Shown here piece by piece: positions 5,795 through 6,269 of a DNA stretch of 6,269 nt (positions within the stretch are counted from its first letter, which is position 1; each line of letters opens with the position of its first letter). This stretch comes from SAR202 cluster bacterium (GTDB lineage Bacteria; Chloroflexota; Dehalococcoidia; UBA3495). Made by a program: the position numbers and the translations under genes. The notes under the pieces are model-generated. The model had not been told where the DNA came from. It did no database searches and saw only the letters and a list, made by a program, of their open reading frames with translations. The stretch spans positions 28,794-35,062 of the forward strand of contig NVSQ01000035.1 of assembly GCA_002401285.1 (NCBI GenBank), in the 5' to 3' direction.

Positions 5795-6127
5795 CTAACC
5801 TTTAATACAGATCTTCTCTCGAGCCTGTCCTGGTTCCCAATGGTAAGTTAGCCGGGGTGGCGGAAAGGTAGACGCGGCGGACTTAAAATCCGCTACCTTC
5901 ACGGGTGTGTGGGTTCGATTCCCGCCCCCGGCACCAACTTTAGAGGCACAAGAACAGGCCTCACTCCCAGAGTTGCTCGACTGTTTGTAACCATTGTTGT
6001 AACCACTGGTTACAAGAGAGTGGTAGCGGGCTTCGATCTCTGGAGCTAGACTGCGCTTCCCCTGTCTCCACAGAACTAGAAGCGTGTGGCTAATGCCTAG
6101 TTCCTTAGCTATCGCTCTGAGTGACAT
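5795..6127 (-). CDS. Small helix-turn-helix protein; C-terminal half read antisense through tRNA-Leu(TAA)
   Basis: The start is the ATG at 6127, preceded at six bases by a strong AAGGAGG; a TTG at 6175 in the same frame lacks such a site. Residues 1-40 hold a convincing DNA-binding helix-turn-helix, LRAIAKELGISHTLLVLWRQGKRSL, resembling short Xre/Cro-like domains. Residues 41-49 (GYNNGYKQ) are encoded by an operator-like repeat. From about residue 64 the frame is the complement of tRNA-Leu(TAA), giving GGNRTHTPVKVADFKSAAS, a string well known from spurious tRNA-antisense proteins; the first stop is the TAG at 5795-5797. The gene's start overlaps the end of the upstream ribbon-helix-helix gene by 23 bases in another frame, so translation is probably coupled. 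The N-terminal domain looks real. The tail is probably an accidental read-out, perhaps after its proper 3' end was lost. Function and target are unknown. Confidence 0.6.
   Translation of the reverse strand: MSLRAIAKELGISHTLLVLWRQGKRSLAPEIEARYHSLVTSGYNNGYKQSSNSGSEACSCASKVGAGGGNRTHTPVKVADFKSAASTFPPPRLTYHWEPGQAREKICIKG
5851..5936 (+). tRNA. tRNA-Leu (anticodon TAA)
   Basis: Acceptor arms GCCGGGG (5851-5857) and CCCCGGC (5926-5932) pair fully, with A73 and an encoded CCA (5934-5936). The anticodon arm is GCGGA-CTTAAAA-TCCGC, anticodon TAA, reading UUA/UUG. The variable arm (TACCTTCACGGGTG region) is long, as expected for leucine, and the T-loop is TTCGATT. I see no strong promoter in the 214 bases after tRNA-Cys; TTTAAT at 5801-5806 is a weak -10 candidate. 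A minus-strand gene runs into it from the 3' side. Confidence 0.97.
5985..6015 (-). repeat. Operator-like TTGTAACCA repeats
   Basis: On the plus strand TTGTAACCA occurs at 5985-5993 and 5997-6005 (12 bases apart). It is then inverted as TGGTTACAA at 6007-6015, one base after the second copy, making a perfect 9-bp dyad around a single C. The repeat lies inside the helix-turn-helix gene over codons 38-48. It could be a binding site for that protein or its neighbour, or simply a by-product of the GYNN-GYKQ amino acid repeat. Confidence 0.55.
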
Positions 6128-6269
6128 TACCTTCCTCCTTATCCCGTCCAACCTTCTCTCGTATCGCCTCTTCAATCCACACGCCCAACGTTTTGCCTTC
6201 AGTCACTGCAGCTATCTTTGCCTGACGATGAGCGCTGGGCAGCATCCGTAATGCCACTAGTTTTCTCTG
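6105..6269 (-). CDS. Ribbon-helix-helix (CopG/HicB-C-terminal-like) protein, C-terminal part
   Basis: This frame enters from the right edge and ends at a TAA at 6107-6105, giving 54 residues. The start is QRKLVALRMLPSAHRQAKIAA, followed by VTEGKTLGVWIEEAIREKVGR and a charged tail. This is the layout of a ribbon-helix-helix DNA-binding unit: a short basic beta strand (KLVALRM), a Pro-Ser cap, helix A (AHRQAKIAAVTEG), a turn (KTLG) and helix B (VWIEEAIREKV). Such domains occur in CopG/Arc-type repressors, antitoxins and the C-terminus of HicB. The start is beyond the window, so I cannot say whether another domain precedes it. It overlaps the helix-turn-helix gene by 23 bases with a Shine-Dalgarno inside its own codons, pointing to one operon. 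Confidence 0.65.
   Translation of the reverse strand, partial: QRKLVALRMLPSAHRQAKIAAVTEGKTLGVWIEEAIREKVGRDKEEGNVTQSDS

Noticed and set aside
5454..5936. Similarity between the two tRNA-Leu 3' ends as possible attachment-site repeats
   Set aside because: The likeness is that expected of two leucine tRNAs; both are complete genes and nothing between them looks like an inserted element.

Overview
The window looks like chromosomal DNA of a Chloroflexota bacterium, plausibly Dehalococcoidia or the SAR202 group. The main clue is the solute-binding lipoprotein: right after its lipidated cysteine it has a long (V/I)-x-K-E-V repeat linker, a style I associate with Chloroflexota binding proteins. The assignment is an inference from one protein style and is not proven by a marker gene.

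Layout. (1) Bases 1-348 are the 3' end of a DppC/OppC-type permease gene, broken by a net 13-base deletion. It is a close paralogue of the intact permease at 3818-4750, so a second peptide/nickel-type (family 5) ABC transporter cluster must have ended here. Two hairpins follow its stop. (2) Bases 433-810 are non-coding and carry a candidate sigma70 promoter and a long leader. (3) Bases 811-4750 form a three-gene operon: a family 5 substrate-binding lipoprotein, a DppB-type permease and a DppC-type permease. A 150-base gap with two hairpins separates the binding protein from the permeases, and a very strong hairpin terminator (4799-4834) closes the operon. No ATPase genes lie in the window, so the ATP-binding subunits must be encoded elsewhere. 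(4) On the minus strand, converging on that terminator, is a small DUF2007-like protein with a C-terminal membrane anchor. (5) Bases 5454-5936 hold three tRNA genes with encoded CCA ends: Leu(GAG), Cys(GCA) and Leu(TAA). The first tRNA and the DUF2007-like gene are read divergently from two promoters that share the same extended -10 sequence. (6) At the right edge, on the minus strand, is an overlapping pair of small DNA-binding-type genes: the C-terminal part of a ribbon-helix-helix protein, then a short helix-turn-helix protein. The reading frame of the latter runs antisense through tRNA-Leu(TAA).

Functionally, the binding protein captures an oligopeptide-like or other family 5 ligand outside the membrane and hands it to the two-permease channel. 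The hairpins after the binding-protein gene probably let it be made in excess over the permeases. The right edge is the least ordinary part: two small regulator-like genes abutting a tRNA, with an operator-like repeat inside one of them, which may be the margin of a mobile or accessory element. The window is too short to show an integrase or attachment sites. No complete new system can be demonstrated here.
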